From: Chitinophaga pinensis
Lineage (GTDB): Bacteria > Bacteroidota > Bacteroidia > Chitinophagales > Chitinophagaceae
NCBI GenBank assembly: GCA_945876095.1
Contig: CAMCMP010000002.1
Location: forward strand, 62,001 to 126,000
Direction of reading: 5' to 3'
DNA length: 64,000 nt
A model generated the notes under the pieces. It searched no databases. It was not told where the DNA came from and worked only from the letters and a program-made list of their open reading frames with translations. The position numbers were made by a program, and so were the translations under genes. This document shows, in pieces, positions 32,825 to 43,759 of the stretch (position 1 is the stretch's first letter; the number at the start of each line of letters is the position of its first letter).

Positions 32825-34003
32825 ATGCAACTCTTCAAAATTACCAGCCGTATAATTGTTACTTGCAGTAATCGGCTATCACCATTTCTGCAACAAGAAA
32901 TTATTGAACTAGGGTTTACGCCTATTCGTGTTTTTAAAACAGGGGTGGAATTAATGGGTACATTAGAAGATTGTATAAAGCTCAATTTACATCTTCGATG
33001 TGCTAGTCAGATTTTATTTTCTATCAATGAATTTGCTGCTCGAAATGCGGAAGAGTTATATAACTATTTATTGCACATTGAATGGGAAGATATTATTGCG
33101 GTGGATGGATATTTTTCAATCACTAGCAATGTTGACAATGCTACCATTAATAATTCTTTATTTGCCAATGTGAAAGTAAAGGACGCAATTGCTGATCGGT
33201 TTAGAAATAGAACAGGTCAACGTCCTAATTCAGGCCCGGAGTTGGATAAGGTAGTGATTCATTTATATTGGAAGGAAGAAGTAGCAGAATTATTTGTTGA
33301 TACTTCTGGTGAAACACTCTCTAAACATGGCTATAGAAAAATCCCAGGTAAGGCACCTATGTTAGAGGCTTTAGCTGCAGCTACTTTATTAGCAACTAAG
33401 TGGGATAGAAAATCCCCCTTCATTAATCCAATGTGTGGTTCTTCTACATTGGCGATAGAAGCGGCATTGTTGGCTACCCAACGAAAGCCTGGGTTGTTTA
33501 GAAATAATTATTCATTCATGCATTTGGTTGGATTTGATTTAGAAATGTATGAGGAACAAAGAAAAAAATTAGATGAAGCCATTATAGAAGTGAGTGGATT
33601 AAAAATTATAGCAACTGATATTAGTGGTGATGCGGTAAATATTTCAAAGGTTAACGCCGCAGCTGCAGGGGTAGAAGATTTGATAGAGTTTGCTGTAGGT
33701 GATTTTGAAACTACGCTGATTCCAGCGGATCAAAGTGGTGTTATTTATTTTAATCCAGAATATGGAGATCGCTTGGGTGTAGAAGCTGAATTGGAAATTA
33801 CTTATGGCAGAATTGGAGATTTTATGAAGCAGCAATGTAAAGGTTACACAGGGTATATTTTCACTGGTAATTTAGAACTTGCAAAAAAAATTGGGCTCAA
33901 ACCAAAAAGGCGTATTGAATTTTATACCAGTAAAATTGATTGCAGGTTGTTTGAATATGAGTTGTATGCAGGTACAAAAAGAATTGACATTGTTCAAAGT
34001 TGA
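32825..34003 (+). CDS. THUMP-domain class I SAM-dependent RNA methyltransferase (RlmL/YpsC-like)
   Basis: MQLFKITSRIIVTCSNRLSPFLQQEI, FINPMCGSSTLAIEAALLA, GVIYFNPEYGDRLG; start at internal ATG. Confidence 0.87.
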   Translation: MQLFKITSRIIVTCSNRLSPFLQQEIIELGFTPIRVFKTGVELMGTLEDCIKLNLHLRCASQILFSINEFAARNAEELYNYLLHIEWEDIIAVDGYFSITSNVDNATINNSLFANVKVKDAIADRFRNRTGQRPNSGPELDKVVIHLYWKEEVAELFVDTSGETLSKHGYRKIPGKAPMLEALAAATLLATKWDRKSPFINPMCGSSTLAIEAALLATQRKPGLFRNNYSFMHLVGFDLEMYEEQRKKLDEAIIEVSGLKIIATDISGDAVNISKVNAAAAGVEDLIEFAVGDFETTLIPADQSGVIYFNPEYGDRLGVEAELEITYGRIGDFMKQQCKGYTGYIFTGNLELAKKIGLKPKRRIEFYTSKIDCRLFEYELYAGTKRIDIVQS

Positions 34004-34020
34004 GCGCATCTGTGATTATT

Positions 34021-34573
34021 TAGTTGACCCTTAAAAAGTAGGGTAAGGCAATCTGACATAATATTTTTTTGAACTCCCTCGAATAAAAATTGCTAGAAAT
34101 GTCAAATGTCAGCTGTTAAAAAATCAATTCTCCGCGGCGGAGGAATGCCCTTTAAAGTAACTCCGTATTTTAATTTCGCATTAATAGATAGTGGATCCTC
34201 TATTCGACGCCCTCGAATAAAAAGTGCTAGAAATATTAAATATCAGACGTTAAAAAATCAAGGCTGTTTGAGCGAGCACTCCCTTTAAAGTAACTTACTT
34301 TACCCGCGAGTTCCTTGATTTTAGGCTGATATTTAATATTTCAGCCTTTTTATTCGCAGGATTGATTTTTTTTGTTACTTTTTTGCATCAAGGCAAAAAA
34401 GTAAAAGCACTCTATTCCAAAGGAAATCCCAGACCTAAATAGCTAAATTTTATTTTACAAAAAACAAGAAGAGATTGTTAATCATTTGAGTGATTATTAG
34501 GTAGTTCTTTATCAATTCTTTTTTATCAAAAGCTATACCAAATAGGAGCTTACGAATTTTTGAGGGTCGATTA
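34021..34573 (-). mobile_element. MITE-like non-coding element, copy A (reverse orientation)
   Basis: Ends TAGTTGACCCTTAAAAAG / TTTTTGAGGGTCGATTA (imperfect TIR); internal inverted-repeat arms; homologous to copies B and C; no transposase ORF. Confidence 0.75.
34375..34404. repeat. Invariant hairpin TTACTTTTTTGC-N6-GCAAAAAAGTAA (copy A)
   Basis: Perfect 12-bp stem, 6-nt loop; identical stem in copies B and C. Confidence 0.85.
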
Positions 34574-34582
34574 TTTATTCAT

Positions 34583-35584
34583 TTAAGAAGCTGTATCATA
34601 AGCCCATTCAACCAATGTAGCGCCCCAAGTAAATCCACCTCCAAACGCGGCTAAAACAATTTTGTCTCCCTTATGTAATTGCTTTTCCCATTCCCAAAGA
34701 CACAGTGGAATGGTAGCTGCAGTAGTATTGCCATAGCGTTGAATGTTCAACATTACTTTGTCATGAGATAATCCCATCCTATTAGCAGTTGCATCTATGA
34801 TTCTTTTGTTTGCTTGGTGAGGTACAAGCCAAGCGATGTCTTCACCAGTTAGCTGATTGCGTTCTAGTAAATCGTAGGCAGCATCTGCCATACCTTTCAC
34901 AGCTGCTTTAAATACCTGTTGACCTGATTGGTAAATATTATGTTCTTTTGCTAGTACTGTTTCTATGCTTGCGGGCTTTAAAGATCCACCTGCTTTCATG
35001 TTTAAAAAATCTTTTCCGCTACCATCACTTTTTAATAAACTGTCTTTTACTCCATTACCATCGATAGAGGGTTCCAGTAAAACTGCTCCAGCCCCATCTC
35101 CAAAAAGTATGCAAGTGGTACGATCAGTGTAGTCAACAATGGAACTCATTTTATCGGCTCCTACTACCACTACTTTTTTATAACGTCCACTTTCAACCAG
35201 TGAAGATCCAGTGGTAAGTCCAAACAAAAATCCAGAGCAGGCAGCACTTAAATCAAATCCCCAAGCATTTACCGCTCCTATTTTATCGCAAACAATATTG
35301 GCAGTAGCAGGAAAAATCATATCTGGTGTTACCGTTGCTACAATAAGGCAGTCGATTTCTTCGGGTTGAATTCCTCTTTTTTTACATAATTCCAATACTG
35401 CAGGTGCGCACATATCGGAAGTGGCCAGCCCTTCGCCTTTTAAAATCCTTCTTTCTTCTACACCTGTCCTAGTTTTGATCCATTCATCATTGGTATCAAT
35501 CATCGTCTCCAAAATAGCATTGGTAAGTCTATATTCAGGAACATATCCGCCTACTGAGGTAATTGCAGCTATAATTTTTTGCAT
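34583..35584 (-). CDS. fabH: 3-oxoacyl-ACP synthase III
   Basis: TNDEWIKTRTGVEERRI, DLSAACSGFLFGL (active Cys), VPHQANKRIIDATANRMGL. Confidence 0.96.
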   Translation of the reverse strand: MQKIIAAITSVGGYVPEYRLTNAILETMIDTNDEWIKTRTGVEERRILKGEGLATSDMCAPAVLELCKKRGIQPEEIDCLIVATVTPDMIFPATANIVCDKIGAVNAWGFDLSAACSGFLFGLTTGSSLVESGRYKKVVVVGADKMSSIVDYTDRTTCILFGDGAGAVLLEPSIDGNGVKDSLLKSDGSGKDFLNMKAGGSLKPASIETVLAKEHNIYQSGQQVFKAAVKGMADAAYDLLERNQLTGEDIAWLVPHQANKRIIDATANRMGLSHDKVMLNIQRYGNTTAATIPLCLWEWEKQLHKGDKIVLAAFGGGFTWGATLVEWAYDTAS

Positions 35585-35719
35585 ATAAGAAAAAATATTT
35601 ATATTTTGAAGGGTATTTATTTACTTCGAAAGGGCAAAAATACGTTAAAAACTGCAAGGTTGGATTTTGTCGCTTCGCTCACGAATTATCCTTATTTTCG
35701 CATAAGATTTAATCTAATT

Positions 35720-36307
35720 ATGTACGCATATTTACAGGGAAAATTTTCACTTAAGAACCCCGCCCAGGTTTATATTGATGTAAATGGGGTAGGATATGAA
35801 GTAAATATTAGTTTAAATACTTATACTTACATACAAAATTCTGATGCTGGTAAGCTTTATACTTATCTTCAGATTAAAGAAGACGGCCACACTTTATTTG
35901 GTTTTTTTGATAGGGGTGAAAAGGAAATGTTTATCCAGTTGATTAGTGTTTCAGGCGTGGGCGCATCTACTGCCAGAATGATGTTATCGCACTTAAAACC
36001 AGATGAATTGAGTGCCGCTATTCAGCAGGGAAATGTAAGGTTGCTTGAAAGTATTAAAGGGATAGGTAAAAAAACAGCTGAGCGATTGGTGCTGGAGTTA
36101 AGAGACAAAGTCAATAAAATTGACAGTATTGTTTATTCGCAAGAATCATCCAGTAATAATAATTTTCAACAGGATGCCCTTAATGCATTAGTGGCTTTAG
36201 GAATAACAAGAGTGCAGGCTGAAGCTGCCATAAAAAAAGTTACAATAACAGATACAAATATCCTCCATCTCGAAGAATTAATTAAAAAAGCACTTAAAGC
36301 AATTTGA
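35720..36307 (+). CDS. ruvA: Holliday junction branch migration protein RuvA
   Basis: MYAYLQGKFSLKNPAQVYIDVNGVGYEV, SVSGVGASTARMML, GIGKKTAERLVLELRDK; start at internal ATG. Confidence 0.95.
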   Translation: MYAYLQGKFSLKNPAQVYIDVNGVGYEVNISLNTYTYIQNSDAGKLYTYLQIKEDGHTLFGFFDRGEKEMFIQLISVSGVGASTARMMLSHLKPDELSAAIQQGNVRLLESIKGIGKKTAERLVLELRDKVNKIDSIVYSQESSSNNNFQQDALNALVALGITRVQAEAAIKKVTITDTNILHLEELIKKALKAI

Positions 36308-36334
36308 TAGAACTCTACATTAACTAATTACTGG

Positions 36335-39300
36335 ATGTTTCGTAAAGGAAATTTTTTGACCGAATTTATTGGCCTTAGATTAGTGTGTATTATAATCATC
36401 TTGTTTATTTCTGAGTCGCTTACTGCAGAAAATAATAAGTTGCCTATTTATGCTTTACCTAATCTAGTACATTCAAGAGATACTGTCCCTTTCCCTTTTC
36501 CTCTTTATGAGCGCAAAGGTGATGGGTTGATTGATTCCAAGAAGAGCACTTTTGATTTTAAAAATCCTCCTAATATTAGAGATTCTGTTGCCTATGATTT
36601 TAAGACAAGATTGTATACAGTGTATGAAAAAATAGGGAATAAATATTACAAGACTCCCACCACTTATACGGCTTCTGAATATTGGCAACTGCGGGGCAAG
36701 CAGACAGAAGTAGAGTATTTTAAAAAGAGAGCCAACACCATGAATTTGCTGAATCGCAAATTGACAAAACCACGGTTATCCCTATACGATAATTTGTTTA
36801 ATCGTCTTTTTGGAAATGGAAAAATTGATATCAGTCCACAGGGAAATGTTGATATTACCGCTGGCTATCAGGGACAAAATGTTAAGAATCCTACGCTACC
36901 AGAAAGAGCTAGAAGAAACGGCGGTTTTGATTTTGACATGAATGCCCAAGTGAATGTAAATGCTAATATTGGTGATAAATTAAAATTCCCCATCAATTAC
37001 AATACGCTTGCTAATTTTGGTCAGGAGAATCAATTGAAATTAGATTACAGTGGCATAGATGATGAAATTGTAAAGCGAATAGAAGCGGGAACAGTTCAAT
37101 TCCCATCTCGCAGTACTTTAATCCCGGGAGCACAACAATTATTTGGAATAAAAACACAATTACAATTTGGTAAATTAAATGTAACGGCGGTATTAGCCAA
37201 TCAAAAATCACAGCGGCAATCTGTTAACTTACAAGGTGGAGCCGCTGCTCAGGTAATTGATATCAAAGCAGATGAGTATGAAGAAAATCGACACTTTTTA
37301 TTGGGTCAATATTTCAAGGATAATTATAATAAAGTATTATCTAAATTACCAGCCGTAACTACCCCAGTTCAAATACTTCGTTTGGATGTGTGGGTTACCA
37401 ATCGCAATGGAAGTACTACCAACACTAGAGATATTGTGGGGCTGATGGATTTAGGAGAAAAAAATCCCTACCTGAGTTCATTGATTACTTCAGGAAATTT
37501 GCCTGACAATAAAACCAATAGTCTTTATTCTCAAATTATTTCTAATGCTGGCAATAGAAACCCTGCATTGGTGGTTAGTAATTTACAAATGCTAGGACTT
37601 TCCCCTGTTCAAGATTTTGAAAAAACTTTTGCAAGAAAATTAGACTCTACACAATATATTTTCAATAAGCAGGCGGGGTATATTTCATTGAGTCAGCCTT
37701 TGCAAGCAGATGAAGTACTAGGGGTAGCTTATCAGTATTCTTACAATGGAAAAATATATACGGTAGGTGAATTTTCGCAGGATTTACCTCCGGATAGTTC
37801 TTCTGCCACGCAAAAAGTTTTGTTCTTAAAATTATTAAAAGCGACTTCTCAAAGAACAGCACTTCCTATTTGGAAATTGATGATGAAAAATGTGTACTCG
37901 GTAGGTTATGGCACTTTGACTTCTACTGATTTTAAACTAAATGTTTTGTATCAAGAACCAGGTCTTGGTTGGAAGCGCTATGTTCCTTTTGGAAATAAAA
38001 ATGTTGGATCGCCTATTCTTTCATTGGTTAATTTAGATAGATTGAATAGCCAGTTGGATCCGCAGCCCGATGGAGTTTTTGATTATGTGGAAGGCTTTAC
38101 TGTTATCTCTCCTTACAGTAGAATTGTATTTCCGGTATTGGAACCATTTGGTCGCGATTTGGCGAGTCAAGTTTATTCATCCCCACCTGCTGCTGCTAAA
38201 GACACCTTATATTATGCTTTGTATGATTCTATTAAGGCGGTGGCTCAACAATACCCTAATCTGAATCGATTTGTAATGAAAGGTTCTGCCCGTACCTCTG
38301 GGTCTTCAGATATCAGTATAGGTTATAATATTCCTCGTGGTAGCGTTACCGTTACCGCAGGGGGTCAAACATTAATTGAGGGAGCGGATTACGATATTAA
38401 TTATGATCTTGGAACAATTAAGGTAACTAACCAAGCGATACTCAACGCAGGCTTACCGGTGCAGGTAAATTTTGAAAACAATGCCGCTTTTGGAATGCAG
38501 CAAAGAAATTATATGGGCTTAAGGTTGGATTATCTAGCCAAAAATAAATTGAAAGAGCAATTGGCAATTGGAGGAACGGTGGTTCGTTTAGGGGAGCGTC
38601 CATTTTTTACAAAAAATAATTTGGGCGAAGATCCTATTAGAAATTCAATGTATGGTTTGGATGTTAATTATAAAAAGGAAACGCCAAGAATAACTAAGTT
38701 GTTAGACAAACTTCCTTTTTATTCAACGACAGCAGCCTCTTCGATCAATGCTTATGCAGAAGGTGCTTTTTTACAACCAGGTCATGCTCCTCAAATTGGA
38801 AAGGGTGCCGCAGGAACGGTTTATATTGATGATTTTGAAGGAAGTAAATCAGGAATTGATCTTCGTTTTCCTGCTATCAGTTGGGTGATGGCTTCTGCAC
38901 CTCAAAAGGCCACAGACGCTGGCGGAAATATACTTTTTCCAGAGGCTATTTTAAATAATAATATTGATTACGGAAAAAAAAGAGCAAAGTTAGCTTGGTA
39001 TCAAATTGAGCCAGCCTTGCAAGGGTTTAAGGGAGTTAATAATCCTTTAAGCGACAACAGAGCAGAGTTAAGTGACCCGAGAGTGAGGCTTGTAAAACAG
39101 AGTGAAATATTTCCACAAAGAACGACCGATTTTGGACAAAATCAGCTGATTACTTTTGACCTTGCTTTTTATCCTAAAGAAAAGGGACCTTATAATTATG
39201 AATCTTCTGCTCTTGCAATTGACGCCAACAATCTTTTAAAAAATCCGAAACAAAAATGGGGTGGGTTGATGCGCAATATTGATCAGACAGATTTTGAAAC

Positions 39301-42300
39301 AGCGAATGTTGAGTTCATTGAATATTGGGTTCAAGATCCTTTTATAAATACTGCTCAGCGGCCTAATGCTGATAAGTCAACCGGTGGTAAATTATATTTT
39401 AATCTTGGAAATATTTCTGAAGATATTCTTAAAGATGGAAGAAGATTTTACGAAAATGGATTGCCTACACCTACCGCCACTTCTCAGGTAGACAACGCTT
39501 CTGTATGGGGAAAAGTACCGCTCAATCCAATCCAAGTTACCAATGCATTTAGTAACAATGCCGATGATAGAAAATTTCAAGATATTGGGTTTGATGGAAA
39601 TAATAGTGATTCTGAAAAAGTTAAAAGAGCTCCTTATTTAGCACAACTTCAAGGAACCCTTGGTGGCACTGCTTATCAAGCTGCATTAAAAGACCCTTCT
39701 TCAGATGATTATATACATTATCGGGATGCATCTTTTACTGGAACAGATGGAATTGTGAAACGGTATAAAAATTTTAATAATCCTGAAGGAAATTCAAAGG
39801 TAAATGATGGCTCTGCATTTTCCTCAGCGGCTACCTTATATCCAGATGCAGAAGATTTGAATAGGGACAATACCATGAATGAATCGGAAGAGTATTTCCA
39901 ATATATAGTGGATATCAAACCTTCTACTGATCCACTAATGCAAATTGGTGTAAATTATATCGTAGATAAAAAGACTGTTAATATCACTGGCTTGCCTGAT
40001 GGTACGAGCCGTTTAGAAACTTGGTATCAATTTAGAATTCCGATTGGTTCTTATGCTAACAAAATTGGAAACATACCTGATTTTAAATCCATTCGTTTTA
40101 TGAGAATGTTTTTAACAGGTTTTGATGATGAGGTGGTGATGCGCTTTGGCAAATTAGAATTAACTCGAAATATGTGGAGGAAGTTTCCAAATAAAATTGA
40201 TTCTTCAGGAATTTATTCTCCTATTACTACCAGTGCTTCTTTAAATATTAATGGGGTAAATATTGAGGAGAATGATAAGCGAACTCCACTCGCTTACCGC
40301 ACGCCGAGGGAAATTAAACGCCAACAGATACTGAGTAATAATGGAGTAAATCTTTTGCAAAATGAGCAAAGTATGTCACTGCAGTTTTGTGGTTTGGGTA
40401 AGGGGGATGCTAGAGGTGTACAACAAACATTTGCTAATAGAGATATAAGACAATATGGAAAATTGTCAATGTATATTCATGCAGAAAATAATGTAAAAAC
40501 TTCTAATGGAATAAGGGATCGTGATTTAAATGCAGTCATCAGAATAGGGACTGATTTTGTAAGTAATTATTTTGAAATAAAAATACCATTATATATTACT
40601 CCATTATCTGCTAATATATTAGATCCTAATTCCGACAAATACAATGACACTCTTTGGAGGGCTATCAATAGTTTGAATTTAGACCTCACAATGTTGCCTA
40701 AATTAAAACAGGAAAGAAATGTTAACGGAGCATCTAATATTATGTATAGGAAGTTGCAATCTAATGGGCAAACCTATTCTATATTGGGGGATCCAAATTT
40801 GGGAGAAGTAAGAGGTATATTAATTGGAGTGGAAAATACCAGTAACAACTCCGCATGCGGCGAAATGTGGGTCAATGAATTGCGACTCAATTCTATCAAT
40901 GAAAATGGTGGATGGGCTGCAATGGCAAGGATAAATATGGCACTAGCGGATTTGGGAACTGTTTCAGGATCTATTTCAAATCACACTGCTGGCTTTGGCA
41001 CGCTGGAGCAGCGCGTTAATGACAGGTACCGAGATAATTTTACTCAAATGGATGTGGCGGCTAATATAGAGTTGGGTAAATTATTACCTAAACAAGCAGC
41101 TGTTTCTATTCCAATGTTTGCTAGTTATTCTCAGGCTATCAGTAAGCCACAATATGACCCCTATGATATGGATATTCGGCTTCAAGATAAGCTAGGCGTA
41201 TCTCCTGCAAGTAAAAGAGATTCTATTAACAATGCAGCCATTGATTTTACTAGTACTAAAACATTGAATTTTACGAATGTCAGAAAAAGTAGAACTAGCA
41301 AAAAAAGTCCTAAGATCTATGATATTTCTAATGTGGATGTAAGTTATTCCTATATCAATATTATTGCACACAATCCATTGATTGAAAACAATGAAGTTAC
41401 TCGTCATCGAGGTGGACTAGGATATAATTTTGCTCCCCAGCCTAAGTATTTAGAACCCCTTAAGAAGATTCCATTTTTAGTAAAAAGAAAAACTCATTGG
41501 TTTGATTTATTGAAGGATGTTAATCTCAATCCTATGCCTTCACAAATAAGTTTTAGAGCAGATATTCACCGGCAGTTTGGTGCAGTAAGGCCAAGGTCTG
41601 TGGGCTCTGATAAATATCAAATTCCAGAGACTTATGATAAATATTTGACCTTGCAACGCGATTTTATTTTTCGTTGGGGTTTAACCCGTTCTATAAATTT
41701 TGATTTTACTGCTAATAATAATTCTCGGGTAGATGAACCTGCAGGCAGATTAGAAACTGCTCTTCAAAAAGATAGTCTTTGGTCTAATTTATTAAAGGGT
41801 GGGCGAAATACTTTGTACAACCATTCTGCAAATGTTTCTTACACATTACCTACTGTAAAATTTCCATTGCTTGAATGGACAACTTTTAATATAAAATACC
41901 AAGCCACCTATCGCTGGATAGGCGCATCAAGATTAGCGGTTGAGTTAGGAAATATTTTGGAAAATGGACAAAGTCAAGAAGCAACTGCTCAGCTTGACTT
42001 TACTAGATTGTACAATAAATTAAGATTCTTCCGCGCTATTGAACAGCCTAATTCTGGACAAAAAAAGAATAGAGAAGTTACCAAAGATTCTATTTTTAAA
42101 TCAATTACTAAAGCAGGGGTTACTACTAAAAAGTTTAAGCGAATTAAAGTTACCAAGTTAAAGGATCCTAATTATTTGCCGGATGTTGGAACAGTTGGTA
42201 GAGTGTTTGGCAAATTGATTACCAGTGTTAAGCAGATGAATATTTCCTTGTCTGAAAATGCCAATACAAGATTACCAGGCTACTTGGATAGCACTCAATA

Positions 42301-43636
42301 TGTTGGTCAAAATTTCAGAAGTATGCAACCGGGATTAGATTTTATTTCAGGAAGGCAACCAGATACTAATTGGCTGAACAATGCTGCAAGAAAGGGATTG
42401 ATCAGTGCTGATACTTTATTCAATAGTATTTTGCAACAAAGTTTTGATCAACGTTTAACACTAACTGCGCAGATAGAACCGTTTAGAGATTTGAATATTA
42501 GTGTGAATATGAATAAAACTTTTAATAAAAATTATTCAGAATTATTTAAGGATACTACTGGTACAGGAAGACAATTCAGTCACCTGAGTCCTTATGGCGG
42601 AGGTGGATTTGATGTGAGTTATATTTCCTACAAAACATTGTTTGGTGAATTTAATCCCAATCAGATTTCCGAGACCTTCCTTAGTTTTCAAAATAGCAGG
42701 AAGACTATTTCTCAAAGATTGGGTGCATTGAATAAATACAATGATGGTAGGCCATTAGAAGCGAATGGCTATGCTTATGGATATAATAAATATGCTATTG
42801 ATGTATTGATTCCTGCATTTATAGCTGCTTACTCAGGTCAAGATCCCAATAGTGTTGCTTTAATCAAACAAAGCAATGCGAATATCAAGTCAAATCCATT
42901 TAGTAAAATTATGCCAAGGCCTAATTGGAAATTGGATTATAACGGATTGAGCAGGGTGAAGGGGTTAGAAAAGATTTTTACCAATGTTACTTTATCTCAT
43001 GGATACAATGGTAGTTTGAGTATGAATGGATTTACCTCTGCATTATTATACCAAGATGTTTCACGGTATGGTTATCCATCTTTTTTTGATACCATTTCAA
43101 AAAATTATATCCCTTATTTCATGTTACCCAATATTACTATCCAAGAGCAGTTTGCGCCATTGGTGGGGCTTGACATGACCTTTACCAATCAATTTCAGTT
43201 TAAGATTGATTATACCAAACAAAGAACACTCAGTTTAAGTCTGGTAGATTTTCAATTAAGTGAAACAAGGAGTACAGAATTTGCAATAGGTGCTGGTTAT
43301 CGTAAGCGCGGACTTAAATTATTTGGCGGATTAAAATTGCCTAAATTTTTAAGTAAGGATGGCGGTAACAAGTTAGACAATGAAATCAATTTTAGATTTG
43401 ACTTAAAAGTTAGAGATAATGTTACAGTAAATAATCGCTTGGATCAAAATTCTACCTTACCAACCGGTGGTAGTAAAGAAATCACCCTTTCGCCTACCAT
43501 TGATTATTATTTAAACAGCCGGATCAATATCAAACTCTTTTTTGATCAACGGAGGGTGAACCCATACATTTCTTCCAGTGCGCCCATGACCAATACCAGG
43601 GCGGGGGTGCAGTTGAGAATATCGCTGGCACAGTAA
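36335..43636 (+). CDS. sprA: SprA, type IX secretion outer-membrane translocon
   Basis: 2433 aa, signal-like N-terminus, SprA-like blocks (e.g. GTVYIDDFEGSKSGIDLRFP), downstream of ruvA. Confidence 0.93.
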   Translation: MFRKGNFLTEFIGLRLVCIIIILFISESLTAENNKLPIYALPNLVHSRDTVPFPFPLYERKGDGLIDSKKSTFDFKNPPNIRDSVAYDFKTRLYTVYEKIGNKYYKTPTTYTASEYWQLRGKQTEVEYFKKRANTMNLLNRKLTKPRLSLYDNLFNRLFGNGKIDISPQGNVDITAGYQGQNVKNPTLPERARRNGGFDFDMNAQVNVNANIGDKLKFPINYNTLANFGQENQLKLDYSGIDDEIVKRIEAGTVQFPSRSTLIPGAQQLFGIKTQLQFGKLNVTAVLANQKSQRQSVNLQGGAAAQVIDIKADEYEENRHFLLGQYFKDNYNKVLSKLPAVTTPVQILRLDVWVTNRNGSTTNTRDIVGLMDLGEKNPYLSSLITSGNLPDNKTNSLYSQIISNAGNRNPALVVSNLQMLGLSPVQDFEKTFARKLDSTQYIFNKQAGYISLSQPLQADEVLGVAYQYSYNGKIYTVGEFSQDLPPDSSSATQKVLFLKLLKATSQRTALPIWKLMMKNVYSVGYGTLTSTDFKLNVLYQEPGLGWKRYVPFGNKNVGSPILSLVNLDRLNSQLDPQPDGVFDYVEGFTVISPYSRIVFPVLEPFGRDLASQVYSSPPAAAKDTLYYALYDSIKAVAQQYPNLNRFVMKGSARTSGSSDISIGYNIPRGSVTVTAGGQTLIEGADYDINYDLGTIKVTNQAILNAGLPVQVNFENNAAFGMQQRNYMGLRLDYLAKNKLKEQLAIGGTVVRLGERPFFTKNNLGEDPIRNSMYGLDVNYKKETPRITKLLDKLPFYSTTAASSINAYAEGAFLQPGHAPQIGKGAAGTVYIDDFEGSKSGIDLRFPAISWVMASAPQKATDAGGNILFPEAILNNNIDYGKKRAKLAWYQIEPALQGFKGVNNPLSDNRAELSDPRVRLVKQSEIFPQRTTDFGQNQLITFDLAFYPKEKGPYNYESSALAIDANNLLKNPKQKWGGLMRNIDQTDFETANVEFIEYWVQDPFINTAQRPNADKSTGGKLYFNLGNISEDILKDGRRFYENGLPTPTATSQVDNASVWGKVPLNPIQVTNAFSNNADDRKFQDIGFDGNNSDSEKVKRAPYLAQLQGTLGGTAYQAALKDPSSDDYIHYRDASFTGTDGIVKRYKNFNNPEGNSKVNDGSAFSSAATLYPDAEDLNRDNTMNESEEYFQYIVDIKPSTDPLMQIGVNYIVDKKTVNITGLPDGTSRLETWYQFRIPIGSYANKIGNIPDFKSIRFMRMFLTGFDDEVVMRFGKLELTRNMWRKFPNKIDSSGIYSPITTSASLNINGVNIEENDKRTPLAYRTPREIKRQQILSNNGVNLLQNEQSMSLQFCGLGKGDARGVQQTFANRDIRQYGKLSMYIHAENNVKTSNGIRDRDLNAVIRIGTDFVSNYFEIKIPLYITPLSANILDPNSDKYNDTLWRAINSLNLDLTMLPKLKQERNVNGASNIMYRKLQSNGQTYSILGDPNLGEVRGILIGVENTSNNSACGEMWVNELRLNSINENGGWAAMARINMALADLGTVSGSISNHTAGFGTLEQRVNDRYRDNFTQMDVAANIELGKLLPKQAAVSIPMFASYSQAISKPQYDPYDMDIRLQDKLGVSPASKRDSINNAAIDFTSTKTLNFTNVRKSRTSKKSPKIYDISNVDVSYSYINIIAHNPLIENNEVTRHRGGLGYNFAPQPKYLEPLKKIPFLVKRKTHWFDLLKDVNLNPMPSQISFRADIHRQFGAVRPRSVGSDKYQIPETYDKYLTLQRDFIFRWGLTRSINFDFTANNNSRVDEPAGRLETALQKDSLWSNLLKGGRNTLYNHSANVSYTLPTVKFPLLEWTTFNIKYQATYRWIGASRLAVELGNILENGQSQEATAQLDFTRLYNKLRFFRAIEQPNSGQKKNREVTKDSIFKSITKAGVTTKKFKRIKVTKLKDPNYLPDVGTVGRVFGKLITSVKQMNISLSENANTRLPGYLDSTQYVGQNFRSMQPGLDFISGRQPDTNWLNNAARKGLISADTLFNSILQQSFDQRLTLTAQIEPFRDLNISVNMNKTFNKNYSELFKDTTGTGRQFSHLSPYGGGGFDVSYISYKTLFGEFNPNQISETFLSFQNSRKTISQRLGALNKYNDGRPLEANGYAYGYNKYAIDVLIPAFIAAYSGQDPNSVALIKQSNANIKSNPFSKIMPRPNWKLDYNGLSRVKGLEKIFTNVTLSHGYNGSLSMNGFTSALLYQDVSRYGYPSFFDTISKNYIPYFMLPNITIQEQFAPLVGLDMTFTNQFQFKIDYTKQRTLSLSLVDFQLSETRSTEFAIGAGYRKRGLKLFGGLKLPKFLSKDGGNKLDNEINFRFDLKVRDNVTVNNRLDQNSTLPTGGSKEITLSPTIDYYLNSRINIKLFFDQRRVNPYISSSAPMTNTRAGVQLRISLAQ

Positions 43637-43759
43637 AATTTAATGAGCCTCTACAAAATGCATTTGTAAAATAAAACCTATATTGGACTATCTTAATTTT
43701 TCGTGCTACAGAAAAATACTTTTTTCTGTACGTTTTTAATCACTTCAAACGATGCCTAT

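Noticed and set aside
34106-34288. ORF of 60 aa
   Set aside because: Lies wholly inside the non-coding repeat element A; composition follows the repeat and is not conserved as a frame in B or C.
35579-35719. Extended N-terminus of RuvA
   Set aside because: RuvA begins at MYAYLQGK; the upstream in-frame part overlaps the fabH start region and is not conserved-looking.
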